The position numbers and the translations under genes are program-made. A stretch of DNA of 64,000 bases from Nocardioides mangrovicus (GTDB lineage: Bacteria; Actinomycetota; Actinomycetes; Propionibacteriales; Nocardioidaceae). Numbering within the stretch: the first letter of the stretch is position 1; every line of letters starts with the position of its first letter. Location of the stretch: positions 62,001 through 126,000 of the forward strand of contig NZ_RDBE01000007.1 of the NCBI RefSeq assembly GCF_003674065.1, given 5' to 3'. Of the stretch, positions 18,793 through 28,651 are shown in pieces. The notes beneath the pieces were generated by a model. That model was given only the letters and a program-made list of their open reading frames with translations. It was not told the origin of the DNA and made no database searches.

Positions 18793-19653
18793 TCAGCCGA
18801 CGATCCGGGCGACCCAGTCGTCGAGACGCGCGAGCGCGGCGGGGTCGGCGAACATCGGCTCCTGTCCGGGTGGGGGCAGGAAGCCGACGGCGTCCATGAC
18901 CAGCCAGTAGTCCGCGAGCGGCTCGTCGGTCAGCGCTGCGTACGCCGTCAGGAACGCCCGCGCCCAGGACGCGTCGTGCCCGACGACCAGGTTCGTTGCC
19001 GCGTGGGCGGCGTCGAGCCAGACCGGTCCGGTGGAGGTCTCCACCCAGTCGACCACCCCCGTGACGAGGCCGCCGGTCCACAGCAGGTTGCGGTGGCCGT
19101 AGTCACGGTGCAGGAACGTCGGGCGGAAGCTCGGCGCCGGCCCGGCCAGGATCGAGAAGGCCGCGCGCCACGCCTGCGGGTGACGGGTCCAGGGCGGGAC
19201 GACCCACTTCGCCTCCCAGGCCCAGGACTGGAACGGCCGGAACGGCTCGGGTGGCCGGTGCTGGTGGATGGTGCCCAGGAGGGCCGCCATCTGATCGACG
19301 GTCCCCTCGTCCACCTCGTCGGTGGGACGGCCGGGTACCCGCGTCATCAGGTGCGCCGACACGCCGGTGGTCGAGCCGTCGGCGTCGAGTGCGAGGCTGC
19401 GCGGGGCGGGCACGGGCCCCGCGGCGAGCGTCACCATGGCCGCGCGCTCGCGGCGCGCCAGGTCGGCGCCGTGGCGGCGCCAGGGCTCGCGGGTGATCAG
19501 GCGGAGCACCGCCTCCTCTCCGTCGAGCGTCGTCAGCGCCAGCATCGTCGAGGTCATGCCGCCGGCGAGCGGCTCGACGGAGCGCAGCGGCGAGCTCAGG
19601 TGGTCCGCCGCCCAGTCGATCGCCGCCTGGTGCATCTCGTCGAACCTAGCCAC
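18793..19653 (-). CDS. Aminoglycoside phosphotransferase (APH) family protein
   Basis: A 286-residue APH/choline-kinase-fold protein. The catalytic loop HRDYGHRNLLW (near residue 183) and the metal-binding DWVETSTGP (near 200) are present, as is an N-lobe ATP region (AGGMTSTML, AVLRLI). Family members phosphorylate small molecules such as antibiotics, homoserine or thiamine; the substrate here cannot be told. The GTG at 19653 was chosen because a strong Shine-Dalgarno (GGGAGGT) sits 6 bases upstream; a GTG at 19689 has none. It converges with the HAAS gene and is divergent from rpsO. Confidence 0.8.
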   Translation of the reverse strand: MARFDEMHQAAIDWAADHLSSPLRSVEPLAGGMTSTMLALTTLDGEEAVLRLITREPWRRHGADLARRERAAMVTLAAGPVPAPRSLALDADGSTTGVSAHLMTRVPGRPTDEVDEGTVDQMAALLGTIHQHRPPEPFRPFQSWAWEAKWVVPPWTRHPQAWRAAFSILAGPAPSFRPTFLHRDYGHRNLLWTGGLVTGVVDWVETSTGPVWLDAAHAATNLVVGHDASWARAFLTAYAALTDEPLADYWLVMDAVGFLPPPGQEPMFADPAALARLDDWVARIVG

Positions 19654-19715
19654 CGCCGCTACCTCCCATGGTGAACTGCCGCTTGCCACAGGTCCTACGT
19701 CGTGGGAGGTGGTCC

Positions 19716-19737
19716 TTCACCATGGTGGCATGGTGAA
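19716..19737. repeat. Perfect palindrome TTCACCATG/CATGGTGAA
   Basis: Nine-base arms (19716-19724 and 19729-19737) around a GTGG loop, in the gap between the APH-like gene and rpsO. A half copy (CCATGGTGAAC) lies at 19666-19676. A related palindrome is found at 37591-37624 inside cydDC. It may be an operator or a small dispersed repeat. Confidence 0.7.
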
Positions 19738-19925
19738 CGGGGGAGGGGGCCGCGCGGATTTCGGGCCCGTGACGCCCCGCTGCTAGTCTTGACCACGGTC
19801 ACATCGGTGGGCGATCGCCCGCCGCGACCGCATCTCATTCGCCGTGCAACGGCCGCGGATCCAGAGTGCCCGGGTGGACAGGCCCCGGCGCGCCGCGCAG
19901 CGAGACCAAGGAAAGGGAGTACCGC

Positions 19926-20201
19926 ATGTCGATCGGAACCGACGCGGAGACCAAGAAGAAGATCATCGCCGAGTACGGCACCAACCCGAACGACTCCGGT
20001 TCGCCCGAGGTCCAGATCGCGCTGCTCAGCCACCGGATCAGCCACCTCACCGAGCACCTCAAGCAGCACAAGCACGACCACCACAGCCGTCGCGGGCTGC
20101 TGCTCCTGGTGGGTCAGCGCCGGCGGTTGCTCAACTACCTGCAGAAGACCGAGATCGAGCGGTACCGCTCGATCGTGCAGCGCCTCGGCCTGCGTCGGTG
20201 A
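19926..20201 (+). CDS. rpsO: 30S ribosomal protein S15
   Basis: A 91-residue S15 with the standard features [37 protein letters not shown] and the ending [13 protein letters not shown]15 binds 16S rRNA helices 20-22 and nucleates assembly of the 30S platform. ATG 19926 follows a GGAAAGGGAG Shine-Dalgarno. The message is probably initiated well upstream in the 19.74-19.8 kb region and ends at the strong hairpin 6 bases after the stop, ahead of pnp. Confidence 0.98.
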   Translation: MSIGTDAETKKKIIAEYGTNPNDSGSPEVQIALLSHRISHLTEHLKQHKHDHHSRRGLLLLVGQRRRLLNYLQKTEIERYRSIVQRLGLRR

Positions 20202-20206
20202 ATCAC

Positions 20207-20237
20207 GAAGGTCGGCACCCGCTGGGTGCCGACCTTC
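20207..20237 (+). terminator. Strong hairpin after rpsO (terminator or pnp leader element)
   Basis: A perfect 14-bp stem (20207-20220 with 20224-20237) closed by a 3-base loop GCT and followed by a short T-containing stretch. It fits an intrinsic terminator of rpsO. In enterobacteria the rpsO-pnp gap carries an RNase III processing hairpin; a similar role in pnp control is possible but unproven. Confidence 0.8.
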
Positions 20238-20390
20238 TTCATAACTGAACACATCCCACACCGAGAGCGCGCGCCCCGGCGCCCCGGTCCTCGGTAGTGG
20301 CTCTCGGAAGGCGACTTCCGCGGGCCTCGATCGAAGACCGGCCTCTGATCGCTGCGCGACGTGTGCTCCACGAAGAGAAAGAGGTACCTC

Positions 20391-22634
20391 GTGAGCGAGG
20401 CTCCCGAGATCACGGCCGTCGAGACCGTGTTGGACAACGGCAAGTTCGGCCAGCGCACCGTCAAGTTCGAGACCGGGCTGCTGGCCCGCCAGGCGGCCGG
20501 TTCGGTCACCGCCTACCTCGACGACGAGACGATGCTGCTGTCGGCCACCACGGCCGGCAAGCACCCCAAGGACCAGTTCGACTTCTTCCCCCTGACGATC
20601 GACGTCGAGGAGCGGATGTACGCGGTCGGGCAGATCCCCGGCTCGTTCTTCCGCAGCGAGGGTCGCCCCGGCGAGGACGCGATCCTCACCTGCCGGCTGA
20701 TCGACCGGCCGCTGCGTCCGACGTTCAAGAAGGGCCTGCGCAACGAGGTCCAGGTGGTCATCACCGTCCTCGCGCTCGACCCCAACCAGCCCTACGACGT
20801 GCTGGCGATCAACGCCGCGTCGGCCTCCACCCAGCTCTCCGGCCTGCCGTTCTCCGGCCCGGTCGGCGGCACCCGCGTCGCGCTCATCGAGGGCCAGTGG
20901 GTGGCGTTCCCGACCCACGAGCAGCTCGAGGGCGCCGTGTTCGACATGGTCGTGGCCGGTCGCGTCACCGAGACCGGCGACGTCGCCATCATGATGGTCG
21001 AGGCCGAGGCCACCGAGCAGACCTGGAACCTCGTGCAGTCCGGTGCGCAGGCGCCGACCGAGGAGATCGTGGCCAGCGGCCTGGACGCCGCGAAGCCCTT
21101 CATCCGCCAGCTGTGCGAGGCGCAGGCCGAGCTGGCCAAGCAGGCCGCCAAGCCCGTGCAGGACTTCCCGGTGTTCCTCGACTACGAGGACGACGTCTAC
21201 GACGCCGTCGAGGCCGCCGCCACCGCCGACCTGACCCCGGCCCTGCAGATCGCCGGCAAGCAGGAGCGCGAAGAGCGCATCGACGAGGTCAAGGCCTCCC
21301 TGCTCGAGAGCCTCGGCGGCCAGTTCGAGGGTCGCGAGAAGGAGATCGGCGCCGCGTTCCGCTCGGTGCAGAAGAAGCTGGTTCGCGAGCGCGTGCTGCG
21401 CGACAAGGTCCGCATCGACGGTCGTGGCCTGACCGACATCCGCACCCTCTCGGCCGAGGTGGCCGTGATCCCGCGGGTGCACGGCTCGGCGCTGTTCGAG
21501 CGCGGCGAGACCCAGATCCTGGGCGTCACCACGTTGAACATGCTCACCATGGAGCAGCAGCTCGACACGCTCTCGCCGGAGAAGAAGCGCCGGTACATGC
21601 ACAAGTACGTCTTCCCGCCGTTCTCCACCGGCGAGACCGGTCGCGTGGGCTCGCCCAAGCGCCGCGAGGTCGGCCACGGTGCGCTGGCTCGTCGTGCGGT
21701 GCTGCCCGTGCTGCCCACGCGCGAGGAGTTCCCCTACGCGATCCGGCAGCTCTCCGAGGCCATGGGCTCCAACGGCTCGACCTCGATGGGCTCGGTCTGC
21801 GCCTCGACGCTGTCGCTGCTGCAGGCCGGTGTGCCGCTGCGCGCGCCCGTGGCGGGCATCGCGATGGGGCTGATCTCCGGTGAGGTCGACGGCTCCACGC
21901 AGTACGTCGCGATCACCGACATCCTCGGCGCCGAGGACGCCTTCGGCGACATGGACTTCAAGGTCGCCGGCACGCGGGAGTTCGTCACCGCGCTGCAGCT
22001 GGACACCAAGCTCGACGGCATCCCCGCCGAGGTGCTGGCCGCCGCGCTGACCCAGGCGCGCGACGCCCGGTTCACCATCCTCGACGTCATGGCCGAGGCC
22101 ATCGAGGCGCCGGAGGAGATGTCGGTCCACGCCCCGCGGATCATCACCATCCACATCCCGGTCGACAAGATCGGCGAGGTGATCGGCCCCAAGGGCAAGG
22201 TGATCAACCAGATCCAGGACGACACCGGCGCCTCGCTGACCATCGAGGACGACGGCACCATCTACATCGGTGCCACCAACGGTGAGGCCGCCGAGGCCGC
22301 CCGGTCCGCGGTGAACGCGATCGCCAACCCGACGATGCCCGAGGTCGGCGACCGCTACCTCGGCACCGTCGTCAAGACGACCAACTTCGGTGCGTTCGTC
22401 TCGCTCACGCCCGGCAAGGACGGCCTGCTGCACATCAGCAAGCTGCGCGCCCTGGCCGGCGGCAAGCGCGTCGACAACGTCGAGGACGTCGTCTCGGTCG
22501 GCCAGAAGATCTCCGTGGAGATCGCCGAGATCCAAGACCGCGGCAAGCTCTCGCTGGTGCCGGTCGTCGACGAGGACTCCGCGAGCGCCGAGCTCAGCGA
22601 GGACTCGGTCGAGGCCGCCGCCGAGGGCGAGTGA
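20391..22634 (+). CDS. pnp: Polyribonucleotide nucleotidyltransferase (PNPase)
   Basis: The 747-residue 3'-5' phosphorolytic exoribonuclease / polymerase. Two RNase PH domains, a KH domain ([14 protein letters not shown] near residue 595) and an S1 domain ([17 protein letters not shown], about 650-720) occur in the normal order. The GTG at 20391 follows AAAGAGG at a good distance and begins [20 protein letters not shown], the expected N-terminus; the in-frame GTG at 20361 is less likely. The acidic C-terminal tail is typical. The stop overlaps the M16 peptidase start. Confidence 0.98.
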   Translation: MSEAPEITAVETVLDNGKFGQRTVKFETGLLARQAAGSVTAYLDDETMLLSATTAGKHPKDQFDFFPLTIDVEERMYAVGQIPGSFFRSEGRPGEDAILTCRLIDRPLRPTFKKGLRNEVQVVITVLALDPNQPYDVLAINAASASTQLSGLPFSGPVGGTRVALIEGQWVAFPTHEQLEGAVFDMVVAGRVTETGDVAIMMVEAEATEQTWNLVQSGAQAPTEEIVASGLDAAKPFIRQLCEAQAELAKQAAKPVQDFPVFLDYEDDVYDAVEAAATADLTPALQIAGKQEREERIDEVKASLLESLGGQFEGREKEIGAAFRSVQKKLVRERVLRDKVRIDGRGLTDIRTLSAEVAVIPRVHGSALFERGETQILGVTTLNMLTMEQQLDTLSPEKKRRYMHKYVFPPFSTGETGRVGSPKRREVGHGALARRAVLPVLPTREEFPYAIRQLSEAMGSNGSTSMGSVCASTLSLLQAGVPLRAPVAGIAMGLISGEVDGSTQYVAITDILGAEDAFGDMDFKVAGTREFVTALQLDTKLDGIPAEVLAAALTQARDARFTILDVMAEAIEAPEEMSVHAPRIITIHIPVDKIGEVIGPKGKVINQIQDDTGASLTIEDDGTIYIGATNGEAAEAARSAVNAIANPTMPEVGDRYLGTVVKTTNFGAFVSLTPGKDGLLHISKLRALAGGKRVDNVEDVVSVGQKISVEIAEIQDRGKLSLVPVVDEDSASAELSEDSVEAAAEGE

Positions 22635-23965
22635 CCCGCTCCGTCCCACCCGCGCACGAGCAGCGTCCGGGTTCCACCCGGACGCTGCTCAGCACGCGCG
22701 ACGACGCCGGGCAGGTGGTGAGCCGCGTGCGGCGCACCGTGCTGCCCGGCGGTCTGCGCGTGGTCACCGAGGACCTGCCGGGCGTGCGCTCGGCGGCCGT
22801 CGGCGTCTTCGTGGGCGTCGGCTCGCGCGACGAGGCGCCCACGCTCTCGGGTGCCTCGCATTTCCTCGAGCACCTGCTCTTCAAGGGCACCCCCGAGCGC
22901 ACGGCGATGGAGATCAGCGCCGCGCTCGACGCGGTGGGCGGTGAGTTCAACGCCTACACCGCCAAGGAGTACACCTGCTACCACGCGCGGGTCCTCGACG
23001 ACGACCTGCCGATGGCGGTCGACGTGCTCGGCGACATGCTCACCTCCTCGCTGGTGAGCGCCGCCGACGTCGACGCCGAGCGCGAGGTCATCCTCGACGA
23101 GATCGCGATGCACGACGACGACCCCGAGGACGTCGTGCACAACCTCTTCGCCGAGCACGCCTGGGCCGGCGTGCCGCTGGGCAAGCCGATCGCCGGTCGC
23201 CCCGACACCATCCGGGCGCTCACCCGGGCCCAGGTGCAGCGCTACTACCGGCGTCACTACACCGCACCCCGCACGACCGTGGCCGTGGCCGGTCACCTCG
23301 ACCACACCGAGGTGGTCCGGCTGGTGCGCAAGGCGTTCTCGCGCCACGGCTTCCTCGACGCCGCCGACGCTCGTCCCGAGGCGCCGCGGGTCGCCGGCTC
23401 GCCGCGGGCGCTGCGACCGGGCGAGGTGCGCGCGACGCGGGCCTCCGAGCAGGTCAACCTGGTGCTCGGGATGCGCGGGATCACCCGCTCCGACAGCCGT
23501 CGCTACGCCCTCGGCGTGCTCAATGCCACCCTGGGCGGCGGCACGTCGTCGCGGCTGTTCCAGGAGGTGCGCGAGCAGCGCGGCCTTGCCTACTCGGTCT
23601 ACTCCTTCGCCTCGGCCTACTCCGACTCCGGCATGGTCGGCGTCGCGGCGGGTTGCCTGCCCGGCAAGGTGGCCGACGTCCTCGCCGTCTCGCGCGCGGA
23701 GCTGGCGAAGGTGGCCGAGTCCGGCATCACCGATGACGAGCTGGTCCGAGCCCGCGGTCAGCTGCGAGGCGGCCTGGTGCTGGGCCTGGAGGACACCGGC
23801 TCGCGGATGTCGCGGCTCGGCGAGGCCGAACTGTTCCACGAGCGGCTGCTCGGCGTCGACGAGGTGCTCGAGCGGATCGAGGGCGTCACCCTCGACGACG
23901 TCCGCACCGTGGCCGGTGAGCTGTTCTCCGGGCGCGAGACCCTGGCCCTGGTGGGACCCGCCTAG
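22631..23965 (+). CDS. M16-family zinc metallopeptidase
   Basis: A 444-residue processing-peptidase-like protein. The inverted zinc motif HFLEH (residues 77-81) and the downstream glutamate region [11 protein letters not shown] (about 150) are intact, as is the second-domain motif [24 protein letters not shown]. It is the standard gene after pnp in actinobacteria and overlaps it by 4 bp (GTGA), suggesting coupling. The physiological substrate is unknown for this family in bacteria; a housekeeping role is likely from its conserved place. Confidence 0.93.
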   Translation: MTRSVPPAHEQRPGSTRTLLSTRDDAGQVVSRVRRTVLPGGLRVVTEDLPGVRSAAVGVFVGVGSRDEAPTLSGASHFLEHLLFKGTPERTAMEISAALDAVGGEFNAYTAKEYTCYHARVLDDDLPMAVDVLGDMLTSSLVSAADVDAEREVILDEIAMHDDDPEDVVHNLFAEHAWAGVPLGKPIAGRPDTIRALTRAQVQRYYRRHYTAPRTTVAVAGHLDHTEVVRLVRKAFSRHGFLDAADARPEAPRVAGSPRALRPGEVRATRASEQVNLVLGMRGITRSDSRRYALGVLNATLGGGTSSRLFQEVREQRGLAYSVYSFASAYSDSGMVGVAAGCLPGKVADVLAVSRAELAKVAESGITDDELVRARGQLRGGLVLGLEDTGSRMSRLGEAELFHERLLGVDEVLERIEGVTLDDVRTVAGELFSGRETLALVGPA

Positions 23966-23993
23966 CTCGACTCGGCTCGGTGGCGCGACGGCC

Positions 23994-24013
23994 GGGGTGG
24001 TCGAGACCACCCC
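23994..24013. terminator. Probable bidirectional terminator after the M16 peptidase
   Basis: GGGGTGG (23994-24000) pairs with CCACCCC (24007-24013) around TCGAGA, in the 81-bp gap between convergent genes. The flanks (CGGCC.. / ..CCCCGGCC) could lengthen the structure. No U-tract is present. Confidence 0.5.
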
Positions 24014-24046
24014 ACCGCGACCGCCCCGGCCCGACGGCGCGTGGGC

Positions 24047-24568
24047 TCAGCTGCCCAGGCGCAGGGCGACCAGGGCGCAGGTGCCGGCCCAGAGCAGGCT
24101 GGCCAGGGTGCCGGCGATGAAGCGCTCGGCGGCGCCGCGCGCGGCGTCGGCGCTGCGCAGCTCGGGGTAGCGGCCCAGGCCCTTGACCGCGACGACGAGG
24201 GCGACGGCCTCCGGGTGGCCGCTCAGGACGCACACGAAGACGGCCGCCCGCTCGAGCAGCCCGATCCAGGCGCCGCCGCGCAGGACCTCGGCGGCGACGT
24301 CGCCGGGACGTTCGAGGGCCAGGAGCAGCCCGGCGGTGACCGGCCCGCCCGCCACGACAGCGGCGACGGCGAGCAGCGTGAGGGCCGAGTCGCGCACCGC
24401 CGGGGCGGTCTGCTCGCCGACGACGTAGAGCCCGCTCACCCAGAGACCGGCCAGCAGCAGTCCGCCGGCGGCGGCACCCAGCCGGTGCAGGCGGGGATCG
24501 GTGGGCCACCAGCACGGCGTGGTGAGCGCCAGCACGAAGATCGTGACGACCACGACCGCGTAGGTCAT
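24047..24568 (-). CDS. Small membrane protein, partner of the SatD-like protein
   Basis: A 173-residue protein with about five hydrophobic helices, starting MTYAVVVVTIFVLALTT. Near the C-terminus it has VKGLGRYPEL followed by ERFIAGTLASLLWA. I associate this Lys-x-Leu-x-Arg...Glu-x-Phe-Ile-x-Gly-Thr-Leu pattern with membrane proteins encoded next to SatD genes, but the match is from memory. Its ATG overlaps the stop of the SatD-like gene (ATGA), so the two are co-expressed. The function is unknown. Confidence 0.7.
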   Translation of the reverse strand: MTYAVVVVTIFVLALTTPCWWPTDPRLHRLGAAAGGLLLAGLWVSGLYVVGEQTAPAVRDSALTLLAVAAVVAGGPVTAGLLLALERPGDVAAEVLRGGAWIGLLERAAVFVCVLSGHPEAVALVVAVKGLGRYPELRSADAARGAAERFIAGTLASLLWAGTCALVALRLGS

Positions 24569-25170
24569 GCCGGCTCACCTCCCACGAGCTCGTCGATCAT
24601 CTCGGCGGCCAGTGTTCCCCCCCGCACCGACAACGACACCGCGGCGGTGGCCGCTCGCTGGCTCACCGCCGACTGCGTCACCCCCAGCCGGTTGGCCACC
24701 TCGGGCTGGGTGAGGCCGCCGGCCAGGAGGTCGGCCACCTCCCATCCGGCCGCGGTGCGGCGGGTGAGCAGGTCGGCCCAGAGCAGCACCACTGTCTCCA
24801 GCCGCCCCGCCGCGACGTCGTCGTCGGCACGCACGGCCAGCCGGCCCGGCTGGGAGCGTGCCGCCTCCACGGCGTCGCGGGCGTGCAGGAACGCTGCGCC
24901 GCGTCCGGCCCGGGTGCTGCGTGGCAGGGGGTGCTCGACCTCGCCGACGCCGACACCGACGCGCCAGCCGCCGTGGCGCAGCAGCTGCTCCAGGACGGCG
25001 ACCACGTCGTCGCCGTGACCGAGGACCCCCTGCACCTCGTCGCCCGCCGTGCGCTCGAAGCCGCGGTGCGGGGGAGAGGTCGGCACCGCGCGCAGCGCGT
25101 CGAGGATCGCCGGCACCCGGTCGGGCCCGCGACGGCTGTGCCGTTGGTCGGCCGTGACGACCACGAGCAT
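24565..25170 (-). CDS. SatD-like protein with C-terminal helix-turn-helix
   Basis: A 201-residue protein. The N-terminal half (VVVTADQRHSRRGPDRVPAI and FERTAGDEVQGVL) resembles SatD family proteins; the C-terminal 60 residues contain a clear helix-turn-helix (LTQPEVANRLGVTQSAVSQR). The ATG at 25170 has a strong Shine-Dalgarno (CAGGAGG). SatD proteins are known mainly from acid-tolerance genetics of streptococci and their molecular role is not established. Here the HTH and the cluster of ATCAG/CTGAT sequences just upstream suggest a DNA-binding, possibly self-regulating protein. Confidence 0.72.
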   Translation of the reverse strand: MLVVVTADQRHSRRGPDRVPAILDALRAVPTSPPHRGFERTAGDEVQGVLGHGDDVVAVLEQLLRHGGWRVGVGVGEVEHPLPRSTRAGRGAAFLHARDAVEAARSQPGRLAVRADDDVAAGRLETVVLLWADLLTRRTAAGWEVADLLAGGLTQPEVANRLGVTQSAVSQRAATAAVSLSVRGGTLAAEMIDELVGGEPA

Positions 25171-25192
25171 GGCGGCCTCCTGCAGGTGAGGG

Positions 25193-26070
<878 letters not shown>

Positions 26071-26081
26071 CCCGACGGCGG

Positions 26082-26097
26082 CACCGCCCGTGCGGTG
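26082..26097 (+). terminator. Possible dapB terminator
   Basis: A 6-bp stem CACCGC/GCGGTG with a 4-base loop lies 11 bases after the dapB stop. It is short and lacks a U-tract, so the call is tentative. Confidence 0.3.
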
Positions 26098-26248
26098 TAC
26101 GGGTGTTTTGCAGGATTCTGCACGGCACAGACGTGAACCGGTTGCACCGTTCCGCATGCCGTGAGAGGTGCACGAGAGTTGGCGCAAGCGCCTCGTGCTC
26201 CCCGTGGCGCCCGGCCCAGGGGCCTTGCCCACCCTCGAAAAGGACGTC

Positions 26249-27874
26249 ATGCCCACCACGCACACCCGACGACTCGCCGCCTCGGCCGCGGTCGTCGCCC
26301 TCGCCTCCGCCGGCGTCGGCCTCGAGCTGACCGGCTCCGCCTCCGCGGCGCCCTCCTCGCTGCAGGACCACCAGCGGGTGTCCTCGCGGCTGATCGCGGC
26401 CACCGGCGCCGACGCCCGCTCGGCGATCTCCGCCGCGCGCAGCCACGCCCGGGCGCTGCGCATCGGCGCCGGGGAGGGACTGCGCGTCAAGGACGCCACC
26501 CGCGACTCCGACGGTGCCACCCACGTGCACCTGAACCGGACGTACCACGGGCTGCGGGTGGTCGGCGGCGACCTGATCGTCCACCGCAGCGCATCGGGCC
26601 GAGTGCTCGGCGCCAGCCAGACGCTGCGCCGGGCCATCTCGCTCTCGACCAAGCCGCGAGTCACCGCGCACCAGGCCAAGGCGAAGTTCGCCAAGGCCGC
26701 CGGCAAGCCGCGGCTGGTCGTCGACGCGGCCGGTCACGCGCCGCGCCTGGCCTGGGTCGTCAAGACCGGTGGCACGCAGGCCGACGGCACCCCCAGCCGC
26801 ATCGCGCACTACGTCGACGCCCGTACCGGCAAGCAGCTGCGCAGCGAGCAGCAGATCGAGACCGTCGACGGCAACGGCGTGACGCTCTACTCGGGCACCG
26901 TGCCGCTGGACCTGACCAAGTCCGGCTCCACCTACCAGCTCAAGAGCGCCAGCCGGGGCAACACCTACACCACCGACATGAAGAACGCCGAGGACTCCTA
27001 CCTGTGCCAGGTGCTCGGCAGCGGGTGCAAGACCGGCACCCTGTTCACCAGCTCCACCACCACCTTCGGCAACGGGTCGAACAGCAACCGGGCCACCGCC
27101 GGAGCCGACGCGCAGTACGGCTCGGACAAGACCTGGGACTACTACAAGTCGACGTTCGGTCGTAACGGCATCTTCGGCACCGGCAAGGGTTCCTACAACC
27201 GGGTGCACTACGGCCAGGACTACGTCAACGCGTTCTGGGACGGCACGAAGATGACCTACGGCGACGGTGACGGCACCGACTACGGCCCGCTGGTCTCCCT
27301 CGACGTCGCCGGCCACGAGATGTCGCACGGTGTCACCGAGAACACGGCCGGGCTGACCTACTCCGGGGAGTCGGGCGGCCTCAACGAGGCCACCAGCGAC
27401 ATCTTCGGCACGATGGTGGAGTTCTACGCCAACAACGCCAAGGACCCGGGCGACTACCTCATCGGCGAGCAGTTCGACCTGACCAAGCATGTCGGCTTCC
27501 GCCGCATGGACAACCCGGCCTCCGACGGCAGCTCGCTGAACTGCTGGTCGGCGACGGCCGGCAGCGCCGACGTCCACTACTCCTCGGGTATCGGCAACCA
27601 CTTCTTCTACCTGCTCAGCGAGGGGTCGGGGGCCAAGACGCTCAACGGCGTCAGCTACAACTCCCCGACCTGCAACGGCTCCGCCGTCTCCGGCATCGGC
27701 CGCACCGCGGCCGCCGCCATCTGGTACCGCGCGCTGACGACCTACTTCACCTCCAGCACGACCTACGCCCAGGCCCGCACGGCGACGCTGAGTGCGGCGA
27801 AGGACCTCTATGGCTCCGGCAGCACGCAGTACAACGGCGTCGCCGCTGCCTGGAGCGCGGTGAACGTCAGCTAA
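26249..27874 (+). CDS. Secreted thermolysin-like (M4) neutral metalloprotease
   Basis: A 541-residue preproprotease. A twin-Arg-like signal (THTRRLAASAAVVALASAG) is followed by an FTP/PepSY propeptide (about 50-200) and the catalytic domain. The zinc site is complete: H356-E357-x-x-H360 in HEMSH and E380 in LNEATSD, with the thermolysin 24-residue spacing. The C-terminal domain ends in the typical RTAAAAIWYRALTTYFT...YNGVAAAWSAVNV. Cys pairs (LCQVLGSGCKTG; NCWSA...PTCNG) suggest disulfides. ATG 26249 is preceded by AAAAGGA. It would be secreted and degrade external protein. It sits between dapB and thyA, outside the conserved backbone. Confidence 0.93.
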   Translation: MPTTHTRRLAASAAVVALASAGVGLELTGSASAAPSSLQDHQRVSSRLIAATGADARSAISAARSHARALRIGAGEGLRVKDATRDSDGATHVHLNRTYHGLRVVGGDLIVHRSASGRVLGASQTLRRAISLSTKPRVTAHQAKAKFAKAAGKPRLVVDAAGHAPRLAWVVKTGGTQADGTPSRIAHYVDARTGKQLRSEQQIETVDGNGVTLYSGTVPLDLTKSGSTYQLKSASRGNTYTTDMKNAEDSYLCQVLGSGCKTGTLFTSSTTTFGNGSNSNRATAGADAQYGSDKTWDYYKSTFGRNGIFGTGKGSYNRVHYGQDYVNAFWDGTKMTYGDGDGTDYGPLVSLDVAGHEMSHGVTENTAGLTYSGESGGLNEATSDIFGTMVEFYANNAKDPGDYLIGEQFDLTKHVGFRRMDNPASDGSSLNCWSATAGSADVHYSSGIGNHFFYLLSEGSGAKTLNGVSYNSPTCNGSAVSGIGRTAAAAIWYRALTTYFTSSTTYAQARTATLSAAKDLYGSGSTQYNGVAAAWSAVNVS

Positions 27875-27885
27875 CCGCCCACAGA

Positions 27886-27910
27886 CATCTGCGCCCCCTG
27901 TGCGCAGATG
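27886..27910. terminator. Stem-loop 1 after the M4 protease
   Basis: A perfect 9-bp stem CATCTGCGC/GCGCAGATG with a 7-base loop, 11 bases after the protease stop. It is the likely first terminator of a series. Confidence 0.65.
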
Positions 27911-27919
27911 ATCAGGCGC

Positions 27920-27946
27920 GGAGCCCGTGCTGGGCACACGGGCTCC
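27920..27946. terminator. Stem-loop 2 in the convergent gap
   Basis: A perfect 10-bp stem GGAGCCCGTG/CACGGGCTCC with a 7-base loop. Confidence 0.6.
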
Positions 27947-27951
27947 GTGCC

Positions 27952-27979
27952 GCCCGGTCGGTCAGCTGGTCGACCGGGC
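27952..27979. terminator. Stem-loop 3 in the convergent gap
   Basis: A perfect 9-bp stem GCCCGGTCG/CGACCGGGC with a 10-base loop. A weaker 6-bp dyad GGCGCC follows at 27989-28007. Confidence 0.5.
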
Positions 27980-28060
27980 AAGGGATGCGGCGCCATCTCG
28001 GGGCGCCACAACCCGATGCAGCAGCCAGGCATCACCGCCCGACCCCGCGAAGGAACTCGA

Positions 28061-28097
28061 CCGGCTCGCACCACGTCCCCGTGGTGGTGCGAGCCGG
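28061..28097. terminator. Stem-loop 4, probable terminator of the GNAT/DMT unit
   Basis: A perfect 14-bp stem (28061-28074 with 28084-28097) and a 9-base loop, 11 bases beyond the stop of the minus-strand acetyltransferase. It is the strongest structure in this gap. Confidence 0.65.
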
Positions 28098-28108
28098 TCC
28101 TTGCGTCC

Positions 28109-28651
28109 TCAGCCCGCGATCGTGGTGTGCAGGCGCACCTGCTTGACGCGCACCTCGCCGTCGCCGCGCAGGTCCAGCTCGCGGTGGGCGCCGTCGGGGG
28201 CCCAGCCGGCGTCGACCAGGAACCGACGAAGGTCGTCGTCGCCGGTGCTCACCCAGCTCAGCGCGCGCACGAAGCCGTCGGCGATCAGGGTGTCGACGCA
28301 GGCCTGCACCAGCCGCGAGGCGTGGCCCTGGCCGCGGCGATCGGGGTCGATGGTCAGGTCGCCGATCTCGCCCTCGGCCACCGGGTCGGCGTCAGGATCG
28401 GTGGCGGGCATCGTCAGCGCGAACCCGGTGACCGTGTTGCGCTCCAGGGCCACGAGCACTCGCTGCCGGGCGTCGGCCGGGCGCACCAGCGCCGTGCGCC
28501 AGCCCTCGGCGAGCTCCTCGGGGTCGAGGGCGTCGAGCAGGTCGGCGGGCAGCAGCCCGGCGTAGGAGGTGCGCCAGGCGCGCGCCTGCACGGCGGCCAC
28601 GGCGGGCGCGTCGTCGGCCCAGGCGATACGGCAGGAGACGTCGGCGCTCAC
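28109..28651 (-). CDS. GNAT-family N-acetyltransferase
   Basis: A 180-residue acetyltransferase. The N-terminal segment (CRIAWADDAPAVAAVQARAW RTSYAGLLP) and the acetyl-CoA pyrophosphate loop region (LTIDPDRRGQGHASRLVQAC) are typical of GNAT proteins. GTG 28651 overlaps the DMT permease stop (GTGA). The substrate is unknown. It shares a transcript with the permease, which might export the acetylated product, but that is inference. Confidence 0.85.
   Translation of the reverse strand: MSADVSCRIAWADDAPAVAAVQARAWRTSYAGLLPADLLDALDPEELAEGWRTALVRPADARQRVLVALERNTVTGFALTMPATDPDADPVAEGEIGDLTIDPDRRGQGHASRLVQACVDTLIADGFVRALSWVSTGDDDLRRFLVDAGWAPDGAHRELDLRGDGEVRVKQVRLHTTIAG

Noticed and set aside
19695-22649. 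984-residue open frame on the minus strand opposite rpsO and pnp
   Set aside because: It mirrors pnp codons; residues are His/Arg/Asp/Val/Gly-rich without domains.
26109-26122. TGCAG-GATT-CTGCA dyad as a regulator site of the M4 protease
   Set aside because: Short dyad; a partly similar string occurs at 59012 without symmetry, so the evidence is too thin for a call.
27871-28074. 67-residue minus-strand open frame in the stem-loop region
   Set aside because: It runs through several hairpins, has no ribosome-binding site and no protein-like pattern.
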